Shown here in pieces: positions 26,389 to 35,286 of a stretch of 64,000 bases of DNA (position 1 is its first letter; each line of letters starts with the position of its first letter). Under the pieces are notes generated by a model that was not told the origin of the DNA, ran no database searches, and was given only the letters and a program-made list of their open reading frames with translations. The stretch is from Solitalea canadensis DSM 3403 (GTDB taxonomy: Bacteria > Bacteroidota > Bacteroidia > Sphingobacteriales > Sphingobacteriaceae). The translations under genes and the position numbers were made by a program. Location: NCBI RefSeq assembly GCF_000242635.2, contig NC_017770.1:3670669-3734668 (forward strand), given 5' to 3'.

Positions 26389-27564
26389 TTACATTAATTC
26401 AAAAATTCCTGCTGCACCTTGCCCTGTACCTACACACATGGTTACCATACCATATTTTTGCTTACGCTCGCGAAGTTCATTTAACACTTGAACGGTTAAT
26501 TTTGCGCCAGTACAGCCCAATGGGTGACCTAATGCAATCGCTCCTCCGTTAACATTCACGATATCAGGGTTTAATTCTAATTTACGGATAATCGCTAAAG
26601 ATTGTGATGCAAACGCTTCGTTCAACTCAATCAGCTCGATATCTTCTTTCTTCATTCCGGCTTTTTTCAAAGCAACTGGAATAGCTTCAATCGGACCAAT
26701 ACCCATGATACGAGGTGGAACACCTGCAACTCCATAACTAACCATACGAGCTATCGGTTCTACATTTAATTCCTTCAGCATTTTCTCTGAAACAACTAAT
26801 ACAAATGCAGCTCCATCTGAAGTTTGTGAAGAGTTACCTGCTGTAACACAACCATCTGCAGCGAATACCGGCTTTAGCTTAGCTAACTTATCTAGTGCAG
26901 TATCTGCACGCGGACCTTCATCGGTATCCACCACATACTCGCGGGTTTTCTTCTTCATGTTCGCATCCAGGTAGTTTTCCTTTACAGTAATAGGAACAAC
27001 ACCCGCTTTAAGTGAGCCACTCTGCAAAGCTTTAATCGCTTTTTGGTGTGAGTTAAAGGCAAAAGCATCCTGATCTTCACGCGATACATTATATTCTTTT
27101 GCCACTGCTTCGGCTGTTAAGCCCATACCCCAATAGTAATCAGGGTTATTTTTAGCCACATCAAAATTTGGAACGATCTTCCACCCGCCAAATGGCATGC
27201 CCGACATTACTTCAACCCCTCCGGCAACAATACAATCGGCCATTCCTGCTTTAATCTTAGCAGCTGCAATAGCAATGGTTTCTAAACCCGATGCACAATA
27301 ACGGTTAACAGTCATCCCCGGAACCTTATCTGTCTTTAATCCCATTAAAGAGATCATACGACCAATATTTAAGCCTTGCTCAGCTTCCGGAGTGGCGTTA
27401 CCTACAATAACGTCATCAATTTTTTCTTTATCTAAATTAGGAACAGACGCAACCAGATGATCTACCACTTCGGCAGCCAAATCATCAGCACGCATGAAAC
27501 GAAATACTCCACGAGGAGCTTTTCCAACGGCGGTGCGGTATCCTGCTATAATGTATGCTTCCAT
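26389..27564 (-). CDS. fadA: Acetyl-CoA C-acyltransferase (3-ketoacyl-CoA thiolase)
   Basis: Thiolase of 391 aa that cleaves 3-ketoacyl-CoA in the last step of beta-oxidation. Nucleophile C90 (RYCASGLE), H347 (ALGHPLG) and C377 (MCVGTGQG) are all present. The start is placed at the ATG at 27564 (MEAYIIAGYRTAVGKA), because the 32 codons upstream read through a dispersed repeat and have no thiolase similarity. The resulting 391 aa equals the length I recall for B. subtilis FadA. It is second in the fadN-fadA-fadE order, separated from fadN by a GIY-YIG gene framed by inverted repeats. Confidence 0.95.
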   Translation of the reverse strand: MEAYIIAGYRTAVGKAPRGVFRFMRADDLAAEVVDHLVASVPNLDKEKIDDVIVGNATPEAEQGLNIGRMISLMGLKTDKVPGMTVNRYCASGLETIAIAAAKIKAGMADCIVAGGVEVMSGMPFGGWKIVPNFDVAKNNPDYYWGMGLTAEAVAKEYNVSREDQDAFAFNSHQKAIKALQSGSLKAGVVPITVKENYLDANMKKKTREYVVDTDEGPRADTALDKLAKLKPVFAADGCVTAGNSSQTSDGAAFVLVVSEKMLKELNVEPIARMVSYGVAGVPPRIMGIGPIEAIPVALKKAGMKKEDIELIELNEAFASQSLAIIRKLELNPDIVNVNGGAIALGHPLGCTGAKLTVQVLNELRERKQKYGMVTMCVGTGQGAAGIFELM

Positions 27565-27602
27565 ATTTCTTTTAGATTTCTTTAAAGTAATTCCCCTTTT
27601 CT

Positions 27603-27626
27603 TGTCATCCTGAGGCACGAAGGATC
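27603..27626 (+). repeat. Left arm of the inverted repeat framing the GIY-YIG gene
   Basis: TGTCATCCTGAGGCACGAAG (first 20 of 24 bases) recurs in inverse at 28043-28066 with one mismatch. The wording TGTCATCCTGAG..GAAGGATC is of the dispersed palindromic type often seen between Bacteroidota genes (from memory). Confidence 0.85.
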
Positions 27627-27674
27627 TGTTAGTTTTTAGCACTATTTCGACATGCTTCACTCCGACAATCAGGG

Positions 27675-28010
27675 CTATTCTTTATACTCAATTAACATTT
27701 CTCTACTTGGTGGCCATGCCTCCATAACCAGTTCATTCCAGAAGTTCCAATCAGAATTTTCATTCTCTATCAAACTCTCTTTTTCAGCTCGAGTCCATCC
27801 TTTCAGTTCTTTCTCTCTATTTATTGCGTCTTCTATGTATTGAAAACGCTCGTAATAGATAAGAAAGTGAACGTTGTATTTCTTAGTAAAAGAATGCTTT
27901 CCGAAATAATGCTCAACCAGGCGTCTTTCTAAATTGTTAGTTACACCTACATATAAAACAGCCTTGTTCTTATTTGTAAGGATGTAAACAAAATATTGAT
28001 GGTCTCGCAT
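27675..28010 (-). CDS. Stand-alone GIY-YIG nuclease domain protein
   Basis: A small protein of 111 aa consisting of one GIY-YIG domain: F8-V9-Y10 in place of GIY, Y20-V21-G22 in place of YIG, R29/R30 and the metal ligand E66 in NREKELKGW. Stand-alone members of this UPF0213/UvrC-N-like class are common in Bacteroidota and their targets are unknown. It sits inside the fad operon between fadN and fadA, framed by 24-bp inverted repeats (27603-27626 and 28043-28066), which suggests insertion as a unit. No partner methylase or restriction gene is nearby. All catalytic positions look intact. Confidence 0.9.
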   Translation of the reverse strand: MRDHQYFVYILTNKNKAVLYVGVTNNLERRLVEHYFGKHSFTKKYNVHFLIYYERFQYIEDAINREKELKGWTRAEKESLIENENSDWNFWNELVMEAWPPSREMLIEYKE

Positions 28011-28042
28011 ATGCTATTCTTTCAAGTAATTCTTCGGAAAGA

Positions 28043-28066
28043 GATCCTTCGTTCCTCAGGATGACA
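28043..28066 (-). repeat. Right arm of the inverted repeat framing the GIY-YIG gene
   Basis: The complement reads TGTCATCCTGAGGAACGAAG plus GATC and matches the left arm at 23 of 24 positions. It ends 16 nt before the 3' end of fadN (28082), so the framed unit falls exactly in the fadN-fadA gap. Confidence 0.85.
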
Positions 28067-28081
28067 CGCTTATGAACTTTT

Positions 28082-30487
28082 TTAATTCCTCAACGGTTTA
28101 CCTTTCGTTAAAATACTTTGAATACGTTCCAGGGTTTTCTTTTCGCCGCAGAGAGAAAGGAATGCTTCACGCTCTAGGTCTAACAGGTATTTCTCCGTAA
28201 CGATAGTCGGAGCAGAAAGATCTCCGCCACACATTACCCAGCCTAATTTCTCTGAGATCTTTTTATCGTGCTCAGAAATGTAATTACCTGAATACATAGT
28301 ATTGGCACCTGCGTAAACCATACCTAAACCAGATTTTCCTAACACTTTGATATCCTTGCGCTGAACTGGCTGAACATAACCTGCCTCAGCTAATTCGATT
28401 GCTTTTGCTTTCGCATCGGCAATCAGGCGACTGCGATTCATGGAAATATCAAACTTGTCTTTTTGCAAATAACCAAGATCATAAGCCTCTAATCCTGAGG
28501 TTGAAACCTTTGCCATTCCTATAGTTAGAAAACGATCTTTCAGTTCGTTTTGTTCTATTTGTCCTTCACCAAAAGCGTCAGAAGCACGTAAAGTAAACTC
28601 TTTCGTTCCTCCTCCTCCTGGGATTAGTCCGACACCAAATTCCACCAATCCCATATAGGTTTCGGCATTTGCCTGAACAAAATCGGCATGCAGACACAGT
28701 TCACAACCGCCGCCTAAGGTTAAGTTATGAGGAGCGGCCACGACAGGAATCGATGAGTAACGAACACGCATCATGGTATTTTGGAACTGACGGATGGCAA
28801 AATCAACTTCATCCCAATCTTGCTCTACAGCCATCATGAAGATCATTCCTACGTTAGCTCCGGCCGAGAAGTTACCACCATCATTACCAACAACTAATCC
28901 ACGGAAATCTTTTTCGGCTAACTCAATTGCTTTGTTTAATCCCGAAAGCACTTCACCGCCGATGGTATTCATCTTTGTGTGGAACTCAACGTTCAAAATT
29001 CCGTCGCCTAAATCAGTAACAGTAGTTCCTGCGTTTTTCCATACTGTTTTGGTCGGGCGAATGGTATCTAACACAATGTATTCGGAAGTACCAGGAATTG
29101 CTTTAAATGATTTTGATGGAATATCATAGTACAATTTCTGTCCGTTATCAATTTTGTAGAATGAAGCATTTCCGGCTGCAAGCATTTCAGTTACCCAAGC
29201 TGCAGGTGCATGACCGTATTTTTTCATCATTTCAACACCTTCGGCAACGCCTAAAGCATCCCAAACCTCATACGGACCTAATTCCCAGCCGAAACCTGCA
29301 CGCATTGCATCGTCAATGCGATATAACTCATCAGAAATTTCAGGAATACGATCCGACACATATTCAAATAAACCGGCAAATGAATTACGGAAGAACTCAC
29401 CAGCTTTATCGGTTCCCTTTGAATAGGCTTTCATACGGGCACGTAAATCCTCAATTGGTTTCAACATCTCCAATGTTGCTGATTTAACCTTTTGTTGTGG
29501 CTCGTATGCTAATGTTTTAAGATTTAACGAAAGAATCTCTGATCTGCCATTTGCTCCTTTGATCTTCTTATAAAACCCTTGACCGGTTTTATCGCCTAAC
29601 CAATTGTTCTGTTCCATTTTTGCTACATAATCAGGCAATTTGAACAGCTCACGAGCTTTATCGTCCGGACAGTTATCATAAAGTCCTTTGGCCACTTTGA
29701 TCATAGTGTCCATACCAACAACATCTGTAGTACGGAATGTTGCCGATTTCGGGCGACCTAAAACAGGGCCTGTAAACTTATCAACTTCATCTACTGTCAG
29801 CTCCATTTTTTCTACCAAATGAAGCATGGCCATGATACCGTAAACACCTATACGGTTAGCGATAAACGCAGGAGTATCTTTACACAATACAGTGGTTTTT
29901 CCAAGGAACTTATCACCGTAATGCATTAAGAAATCAATTACTTCAGGGTTTGTATGTGGAGTTGGAATAATCTCCAATAAACGCAGGTAGCGTGGTGGAT
30001 TAAAGAAGTGCGTTCCGCAGAAGTTTGCTTTAAAATCATCACTCCTGCCTTCAGCCATCATATGAATTGGAATACCTGAAGTATTTGAAGTGATCAGCGT
30101 ACCCGGTTTACGGAACTTTTCAACTTGTTCAAACACCTTCTTTTTAATATCCAAGTTTTCAACAACTACTTCAATTACCCAATCACACTGAGCAATATCC
30201 TTCATGTTGTCGTCGAAGTTTCCTGTACTGATTTTATTAAGAACCTCTTTATTGTAAACAGGAGAAGGGTTGGTTTTTACCGCTGTTTCCAGGGAGCTGT
30301 TTACAATCCGGTTTCGAACAGCCGGACTTTCTAAGGTCAATCCTTTCGCTGCTTCCTGAGGCAAAGGTTCCTTAGGAACAATATCAAGCAAAAGTACCTC
30401 AAGCCCGATATTGGCGAAGTGGCAGGCGATACGGGAACCCATAATTCCCGAACCTAACACCGCTACTTTTTTAATTATTCTTTTCAT
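28082..30487 (-). CDS. fadN: 3-hydroxyacyl-CoA dehydrogenase / enoyl-CoA hydratase (FadN type)
   Basis: Bifunctional beta-oxidation enzyme of 801 aa performing hydration and NAD-dependent oxidation. The dehydrogenase half comes first: Rossmann GSGIMG at 12-17, NTSGIPI, and CGTHFFNPPRYLRLLEI followed by a second helical HAD-C domain. The crotonase half is C-terminal, with GGGCE (E596) and VEFGVGLIPGGGG (E616), the pair of catalytic glutamates 20 apart. This order is opposite to E. coli FadB/FadJ and matches B. subtilis FadN (about 789 aa, from memory). It is the first enzyme gene after the MarR gene in the leftward fad operon. Confidence 0.94.
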   Translation of the reverse strand: MKRIIKKVAVLGSGIMGSRIACHFANIGLEVLLLDIVPKEPLPQEAAKGLTLESPAVRNRIVNSSLETAVKTNPSPVYNKEVLNKISTGNFDDNMKDIAQCDWVIEVVVENLDIKKKVFEQVEKFRKPGTLITSNTSGIPIHMMAEGRSDDFKANFCGTHFFNPPRYLRLLEIIPTPHTNPEVIDFLMHYGDKFLGKTTVLCKDTPAFIANRIGVYGIMAMLHLVEKMELTVDEVDKFTGPVLGRPKSATFRTTDVVGMDTMIKVAKGLYDNCPDDKARELFKLPDYVAKMEQNNWLGDKTGQGFYKKIKGANGRSEILSLNLKTLAYEPQQKVKSATLEMLKPIEDLRARMKAYSKGTDKAGEFFRNSFAGLFEYVSDRIPEISDELYRIDDAMRAGFGWELGPYEVWDALGVAEGVEMMKKYGHAPAAWVTEMLAAGNASFYKIDNGQKLYYDIPSKSFKAIPGTSEYIVLDTIRPTKTVWKNAGTTVTDLGDGILNVEFHTKMNTIGGEVLSGLNKAIELAEKDFRGLVVGNDGGNFSAGANVGMIFMMAVEQDWDEVDFAIRQFQNTMMRVRYSSIPVVAAPHNLTLGGGCELCLHADFVQANAETYMGLVEFGVGLIPGGGGTKEFTLRASDAFGEGQIEQNELKDRFLTIGMAKVSTSGLEAYDLGYLQKDKFDISMNRSRLIADAKAKAIELAEAGYVQPVQRKDIKVLGKSGLGMVYAGANTMYSGNYISEHDKKISEKLGWVMCGGDLSAPTIVTEKYLLDLEREAFLSLCGEKKTLERIQSILTKGKPLRN

Positions 30488-30509
30488 ATCGATTTATTAT
30501 TTCTTGATT

Positions 30510-30543
30510 GATTTCACAGATTATTTTTTAGGATTACACAGAC
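30510..30543 (-). repeat. Paired leader repeat (copy D) before fadN
   Basis: On the minus strand GTCTGTGTAATCC (30543-30531) and AATCTGTGAAATC (30522-30510) stand in tandem at a 21-bp period, 22 nt before the fadN ATG. It belongs to the same family as copies A, B and C. Confidence 0.65.
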
Positions 30544-30569
30544 TAATCGTTGATTGATCGGATTATCTT

Positions 30570-31007
30570 CTAATCTTCTTCAGGTTGATAGTCTTGGGCT
30601 AACCTGTTTATTTTTTGTAAAGCCTCAATGCAAACCATTTTTTCCGATTCGGTGAGGTTTTCGGCCAGGTATTCGTTAAATTTTTTTACAACTCCGCTGG
30701 CGACCTTTCTCTTTTCAATACCTAACGGTGTTAAAAAAATCTTCACTAAGCGCTTATCATGGATATCAGTTTCGCGATAGATCATTCCCATTTCTTCCAT
30801 ACTGTTTAACAGACGAGACAAACTGGTTGCTTTTTGACCTAATAAACCAGCCAATTGAGAAACTGTTGTTCCCTCTTTAGCAACATTCATTAGCAAATAA
30901 CCAAAAGCATGGGTAATACCGTATTCAGCTGCTATCTGGTTGTACTTATTGGCTATGCTTTGCCAACTGATTTTCAGATAGTAATCAATTGTATCGAGCT
31001 CTTTCAA
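30570..31007 (-). CDS. MarR-family transcriptional regulator, first gene of the fad operon
   Basis: Winged-helix repressor-type protein of 145 aa. It has N-terminal dimerisation helices, helix-turn-helix TVSQLAGLLGQKATSLSRLL, a wing with DIHDKRLVKIFLTPLG, and a C-terminal helix. It precedes fadN by 82 nt in the same direction, the position of a local regulator of beta-oxidation. Two copies of TATGC-NN-GCATA lie 69-116 nt upstream, the nearer to the promoter overlapping the predicted transcription start. An acyl-CoA ligand is likely by analogy with other fatty-acid regulators, but not shown. Confidence 0.9.
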   Translation of the reverse strand: MKELDTIDYYLKISWQSIANKYNQIAAEYGITHAFGYLLMNVAKEGTTVSQLAGLLGQKATSLSRLLNSMEEMGMIYRETDIHDKRLVKIFLTPLGIEKRKVASGVVKKFNEYLAENLTESEKMVCIEALQKINRLAQDYQPEED

Positions 31008-31074
31008 TTATTAACGGTTTATTGATGATTAAAATATTTTATTTATATTGGTCGAAGCGGCCTAACTGGTTTCT

Positions 31075-31123
31075 TATGCACGCATAGCGAATTTATACAA
31101 AAGAAAATTACTATGCAAGCATA
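31075..31123. promoter_or_regulatory. Two palindromic operator candidates for the MarR regulator
   Basis: TATGCACGCATA at 31075-31086 and TATGCAAGCATA at 31112-31123 are 12-bp palindromes 37 bp apart, upstream of the MarR gene. A third copy lies at 37281-37292. The recurrence of the same symmetric word near functionally linked genes is the argument. Confidence 0.6.
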
Positions 31124-31128
31124 AAATA

Positions 31129-31136
31129 CAAAAATA
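31129..31136 (-). promoter_or_regulatory. Candidate -7 box of the marR-fadNAE operon
   Basis: The minus strand reads TATTTTTG, matching TAnnTTTG. The start of transcription would fall at about 31122, on top of the operator candidate at 31112-31123. No convincing TTG box is seen upstream. An 11-bp palindrome CCCTAATAGGG lies just behind it at 31150-31160. Confidence 0.4.
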
Positions 31137-31173
31137 TATTCTGACAAATCCCTAATAGGGAAACAGCCATAAA

Positions 31174-31207
31174 AAAACGCTCTGGTTTTATAGAACCGGA
31201 GCGTTTT
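31174..31207 (-). terminator. Terminator of the gamma-glutamyltransferase gene
   Basis: AAAACGCTCTGGTT and AACCGGAGCGTTTT form a 14-bp stem (one G-T wobble) with a 6-nt loop, with further T residues on the minus strand. It lies 35 nt after the ggt stop. Confidence 0.85.
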
Positions 31208-31241
31208 GCTTTAAAAAATTAATTCTGATAAAGACTCAGTG

Positions 31242-32987
31242 CTACCAACCAAGAGCAGCATCATCTCCTCTTTTATCTGCACCTGAAGTGTAATAACCCC
31301 AACGAGTTTTTAAAATTGCATCCGTCCGTCCGATTGCAGTTCTCACTTTAAAATTATATCCTTTGGTTTTCAATTTTTCAACCACCACACTGTCGATCGC
31401 CTTTTTTTCATATTGAATAGTATCAGGGAACCACTGAAAGTGCACTCGACCGGCATCCACAGCATCCTGCATACTCATATCATGATCTATTACATTTACA
31501 ATTGTTTGGAAAACTGTTGTGATAATAGTAGAACCTCCCGGAGTTCCTACAACCATAAATAATTTCCCCTTATACTCAACAATAGTGGGAGTCATTGAAC
31601 TGAGCATCCGCTTACCTGGCTGAATTGCATTTGCTTCTCCCCCTGTTACACCGTATAAATTAGGCACTCCAGGTTTTGCACTAAAATCATCCATTTCATC
31701 ATTTAATAAGAAGCCAGAACCCTGTACGAATACATGAGAACCATAGCTGTTATTAAGAGTAGTTGTAATGGACACAGCATTTCCTTCAATATCAACAATT
31801 GAAAAATGGGTGGTTTGCTCACTTTCTTTCGTATTAAATACAGGAGCTACCGGACCAAACTCTCCTGGTTTTATTTTACTGCTTGGAGTAGCCTTTTCAA
31901 ATGAGAAATCATTCATTCGTTTATTCAGGTAAACCGGATCCAATAACATTTTAACAGGCACAGGAAAATAATCTGGATCTCCCAAATAGGCAGAACGATC
32001 AGCATATACCCTACGTTCGGCCTCTGTCATTATTTGGACGCTTCTTTCGGTATTCCATCCGGCATTTTTTACATCGTAGGGCTCCACCATCTTTAACAGT
32101 TGCAATAAACACACACCTCCGCTCGATGGAGGAGGCATAGAGATTACTTTATATCCACGATATCCCCCTTCCAACGGTCTGCGCCAAACGGCTTTATAAT
32201 TTCTAAGGTCATCTTTATTAATCAAACCTTTACCATACTGCATCTCACCAACGATATTATCTGCAGTCGTTCCTTCGTAAAAACCAGCTCTACCTTTATC
32301 TCTGATCAGTTCAAGCGTTGTTGCTAAATCTTCCTGTTTTAGGATATCATCTGCTTTCCACTCTTCATTCTTAATCAGGTACGTATTTGAAGGGTGATTA
32401 TATTTAACAAAATCCGATTTATGCTTATTCATCTCACGAGCCTGCATAGCTGTGATTTTAAATCCATTTTTTGCTAACTCTATTGCCGGAGTAACTAAAT
32501 CGGCCCACTTTAACTTACCATATTTTTTATGTGCCTGTACCATTCCATCAACTGTACCCGGCACACCGGCTGACAAATGTCCATAAATGCTTAAATCCGA
32601 AATAACATTACCTTGCGCATCAAGGTACATATCTTTACTTGCGTTAGCCGGAGCTGTTTCGCGAAAATCAAGAGCATCAGTAGCTCCATCAGCAGCACGA
32701 TAAACCATAAATCCACCACCACCAATATTACCGGCATTTGGGTAAACAACAGCTAGCGCAAACTGTACCGCAACTGCCGCATCTACAGCATTGCCACCTT
32801 TCTTCAAAATTTCAAGACCAACTTTGGAAGCCACTGGATGCGCTGTTACCACCATACCATTATGGTATTCACCATCAACATTTTCGCCTAACTGACCTTT
32901 TACACAAGAAGACGTTTGAAGAACCGTAATGAATAAAAAGAAAGCGTATAAAATTTTATTAGATGTGTAAAAAATGTGCATAAGCAT
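31242..32987 (-). CDS. ggt: Gamma-glutamyltransferase (lipoprotein)
   Basis: N-terminal-nucleophile hydrolase of 581 aa that hydrolyses or transfers the gamma-glutamyl group of glutathione. The start is placed at ATG 32987: an upstream TTG would overlap a well-formed promoter at 33005-33034. From here a lipoprotein signal ends in QTSSC (C28). The self-cleavage/nucleophile Thr is T392 in ESEQTTHFSIVD, with GGNAVDAAVAVQFALAVVYP near the N-terminus, NSYGS and MTPTIV later. It is predicted to be anchored in the envelope, facing the periplasm or exterior. It is expressed alone, ended by a terminator. A role in glutathione or peptide salvage is likely. Confidence 0.93.
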   Translation of the reverse strand: MLMHIFYTSNKILYAFFLFITVLQTSSCVKGQLGENVDGEYHNGMVVTAHPVASKVGLEILKKGGNAVDAAVAVQFALAVVYPNAGNIGGGGFMVYRAADGATDALDFRETAPANASKDMYLDAQGNVISDLSIYGHLSAGVPGTVDGMVQAHKKYGKLKWADLVTPAIELAKNGFKITAMQAREMNKHKSDFVKYNHPSNTYLIKNEEWKADDILKQEDLATTLELIRDKGRAGFYEGTTADNIVGEMQYGKGLINKDDLRNYKAVWRRPLEGGYRGYKVISMPPPSSGGVCLLQLLKMVEPYDVKNAGWNTERSVQIMTEAERRVYADRSAYLGDPDYFPVPVKMLLDPVYLNKRMNDFSFEKATPSSKIKPGEFGPVAPVFNTKESEQTTHFSIVDIEGNAVSITTTLNNSYGSHVFVQGSGFLLNDEMDDFSAKPGVPNLYGVTGGEANAIQPGKRMLSSMTPTIVEYKGKLFMVVGTPGGSTIITTVFQTIVNVIDHDMSMQDAVDAGRVHFQWFPDTIQYEKKAIDSVVVEKLKTKGYNFKVRTAIGRTDAILKTRWGYYTSGADKRGDDAALGW

Positions 32988-33004
32988 ATTCGTTTGGATT
33001 CTTT

Positions 33005-33034
33005 CAAATATAACCGCTAACTGCAAAGTTCAAA
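33005..33034 (-). promoter_or_regulatory. Promoter of ggt
   Basis: The minus strand shows TTTG, an 18-nt spacer and TATATTTG, a full match to the Bacteroidota -33/-7 consensus (TTG-N18/19-TAnnTTTG). It ends 17 nt before the ATG at 32987, giving a short leader and deciding the start codon. Confidence 0.65.
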
Positions 33035-33076
33035 AACTTTATTCAATCTATTTTAAATTAATAAGGCATTTATCTT

Positions 33077-33114
33077 AAAAAAAATATACCCCCGTAATTT
33101 CTCACGGAGGTATA
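33077..33114 (-). terminator. Terminator of the first acyl-CoA synthetase gene
   Basis: On the minus strand TATACCTCCGT / ACGGGGGTATA (one wobble) with an 8-nt loop is followed by eight T residues, 30 nt after the stop codon at 33144. Confidence 0.9.
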
Positions 33115-33143
33115 AACAAACACAAAACAAACTATTAATAAAC

Positions 33144-34922
33144 TTATATAGCTACTTCTTCATCACGAGAGTAAATCTGTTCAACTAAACTTTTATTTTT
33201 CTCCAAGATCACTTTTCGTTTCAGGCTTAATTTTGGTGTCATTTCACCACCGTCAATCGACCATTCTTTTGGCAATACGATGAATTTTTTAATCCTTTCC
33301 CATTTGCCAAAATCTTCATTGTATTTATCTACTTCTTGCTGATACTTAGCAATCACCTCATGATGATTAACCATTTCCTCATTTGACGTATAATTAATAT
33401 GATGACGCTCGCACCACTCTTTCAACACTGTGAAAGCAGGAACGATAAAGGCCGAAGGGAAACGCTGATTTTCACCCATCACCATTATTTGTTCAATAAA
33501 AATGGATTCCTTGAACTTATTTTCAATTAACTGAGGAGCGATGTATTTACCTCCGGCAGTTTTAAACATTTCTTTTTTACGATCGGTAATTTTAAGGTAT
33601 TTTTCATCTACCAACACTCCGATATCACCAGTATGGAACCATCCATCTGTAATGGCCTCGGCCGTTAGTTCCGGACGTTTATAATAGCCTTTCATTACAT
33701 TCGGACCCTTACATAAGATCTCGCCATCTTCAGCAATTTTAACCTCTACCCCATCAATCACTTTACCAACAGTACCAAAGTGTTTACCTCCCGACTGCAG
33801 TGTATTAACAGCAATAACCGGCGAGGTTTCGGTTAACCCATATCCTTCTACAACAGGAATACCGGCTCCAAAAAAAACTCTTGCCAAACGCTCCTGAAGT
33901 GCCGCACCTCCCGAAACAATAACTTTTACATTGCCTCCTAATGCCGCCTGCCATTTAGAAAAGATGAGTTTACGAGCAAGTTTCAGCTGAGTATTATACC
34001 ACCAGCCATTTTTGTCGTCGTGCTCATAGTTCAACCCAAGGTCAAGGGCCCAGAAGAATAGTTTCTTTTTAATGCCTGTTAGCTCTTTACCTTTTGCAAC
34101 GATACGATCGTAAACTTTTTCGAGCAAACGAGGAACTGTTGAGAAACAATCCGGTTTTACCTCACCAAGGTTAACCACAATAGTATCCATGCTTTCAGCA
34201 TAATAAACCGAAACACCTATTGATAAATACATGTAAACGATCATTCGCTCAAATATGTGCGACAAAGGCAAGAAGCTTAATGCCTTGTGGGTTCCTTGCG
34301 GACAAATTTTATTACAGGAAACCACATTGCTAACCAGGTTGCTGTGCGTTAACATAACACCCTTAGGATTTCCGGTAGTGCCCGATGTATAAATTAAGGT
34401 TAAAAGATCATCCGGGGTAACTTTATCATTCCATTCTTTCAATGAAGATCGATCCCCTTTTCGCCCCATGTCTTTAACAGCTTCCCATGAGAGGGCTCCG
34501 TCAACATCATCATAGGTATAGATCGCTGTTAATGAAGGAACCTCATGCTGAATTCGTTGAACCTTTTCATATAATTCTTTGGTAGCAACAAATAATACCT
34601 TTACCTCTGCATCATTTAAAATGAATTTCAGATCGTTTTCTGCAAGTGTTGGATAAAGCGGAACATGCGTGGCATCAATTTGCAAAATCGCAAAATCTAC
34701 AAAATTCCATTCGGGACGATTAGCCGACATGTTACCCACACGATCGTGCTTGTCAATTCCTAATTGTAACAATCCGAGGCTCAACAGGTCTACATTCTCT
34801 CTGAATTCTTCAGCAGAATACTTAACCCAAACTCCGTTTTTTTTCCCGGCAACGACCTCTCTGCCCTTATATATTTCAGGCAAAGAATTGAGCAGGTCGA
34901 CAATGGTGTTCACTTGCTTCAT
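33144..34922 (-). CDS. Long-chain acyl-CoA synthetase (AMP-forming)
   Basis: Adenylate-forming ligase of 592 aa that activates fatty acids with ATP and CoA before beta-oxidation or lipid synthesis. The P-loop-like A3 motif LIYTSGTTGNPKGVML, GYGLTETSP (A5), DGWFHTGDIG (A7) and KITDRKKEMFKTAGGKYIAP (A8; ends with the FACS motif) are present. The length and the NGWWYNTQLKLARKLIFSKW insert are typical of the long-chain FACS/FadD15 branch. It has its own promoter (35064-35093) and terminator. Its paralogue at 35304 is closely similar throughout. Confidence 0.94.
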   Translation of the reverse strand: MKQVNTIVDLLNSLPEIYKGREVVAGKKNGVWVKYSAEEFRENVDLLSLGLLQLGIDKHDRVGNMSANRPEWNFVDFAILQIDATHVPLYPTLAENDLKFILNDAEVKVLFVATKELYEKVQRIQHEVPSLTAIYTYDDVDGALSWEAVKDMGRKGDRSSLKEWNDKVTPDDLLTLIYTSGTTGNPKGVMLTHSNLVSNVVSCNKICPQGTHKALSFLPLSHIFERMIVYMYLSIGVSVYYAESMDTIVVNLGEVKPDCFSTVPRLLEKVYDRIVAKGKELTGIKKKLFFWALDLGLNYEHDDKNGWWYNTQLKLARKLIFSKWQAALGGNVKVIVSGGAALQERLARVFFGAGIPVVEGYGLTETSPVIAVNTLQSGGKHFGTVGKVIDGVEVKIAEDGEILCKGPNVMKGYYKRPELTAEAITDGWFHTGDIGVLVDEKYLKITDRKKEMFKTAGGKYIAPQLIENKFKESIFIEQIMVMGENQRFPSAFIVPAFTVLKEWCERHHINYTSNEEMVNHHEVIAKYQQEVDKYNEDFGKWERIKKFIVLPKEWSIDGGEMTPKLSLKRKVILEKNKSLVEQIYSRDEEVAI

Positions 34923-35063
34923 AAGGTTGGTTAAAAAGGTTATTTATTGAAAATTGGTTGCTCTATATAGTTGATTCGTTTGCAACAGATGATTATTATT
35001 TTTTATAGACAAGCCAATTTTCCGGCCCTTTTAATAAACCCTATACCGAATCAGTATTTAGTA

Positions 35064-35093
35064 CAAATATATTTTTATCGTTTATATTTCCAA
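35064..35093 (-). promoter_or_regulatory. Promoter of the first acyl-CoA synthetase gene
   Basis: On the minus strand TTG (35093-35091), 19 nt, then TATATTTG (35071-35064). Both boxes match the phylum consensus. The predicted leader to the ATG at 34922 is about 135 nt, unusually long for this window. Confidence 0.6.
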
Positions 35094-35240
35094 TACACCA
35101 ATTAAAATTTTTCAAAATATTTATTACGCTAAATATTATTCTGAACTCCCCAAGCACTTAATTAAAAAGCACTGTCTTTACTTTTTAGGAAGATACTCAA
35201 AAAACGAGCCATTCGGAAATTTATGTGCAAGATTTTGAGG

Positions 35241-35286
35241 ACACAAAAAAGGGGAAGATTGCCTGCAATCTTCCCCTTTTTTGTGT
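35241..35286 (-). terminator. Terminator of the second acyl-CoA synthetase gene
   Basis: A 21-bp perfect stem (ACACAAAAAAGGGGAAGATT plus G, and its complement) with loop CCTG lies 17 nt after the stop at 35304. The A-tract and T-tract in the arms make it effective in both directions. Confidence 0.93.

Noticed and set aside
27565-27660. N-terminal extension of the thiolase to 27660
   Set aside because: The extra 32 codons come from the repeat-bearing spacer and have no thiolase pattern. The ATG at 27564 gives the family's normal length.
27675-28010. GIY-YIG gene as part of a restriction-modification or homing system
   Set aside because: There is no methylase, specificity subunit, intron or intein signal nearby, and the protein is a bare domain.
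27603-28066. CRISPR-like or composite transposon reading of the repeats around the GIY-YIG gene
   Set aside because: There are only two inverted copies, no spacers, no cas genes, no transposase and no clear target duplication.
32988-33026. TTG start of gamma-glutamyltransferase at 33026
   Set aside because: It would overlap the TTTG-N18-TATATTTG promoter. The ATG at 32987 gives a clean lipoprotein signal.
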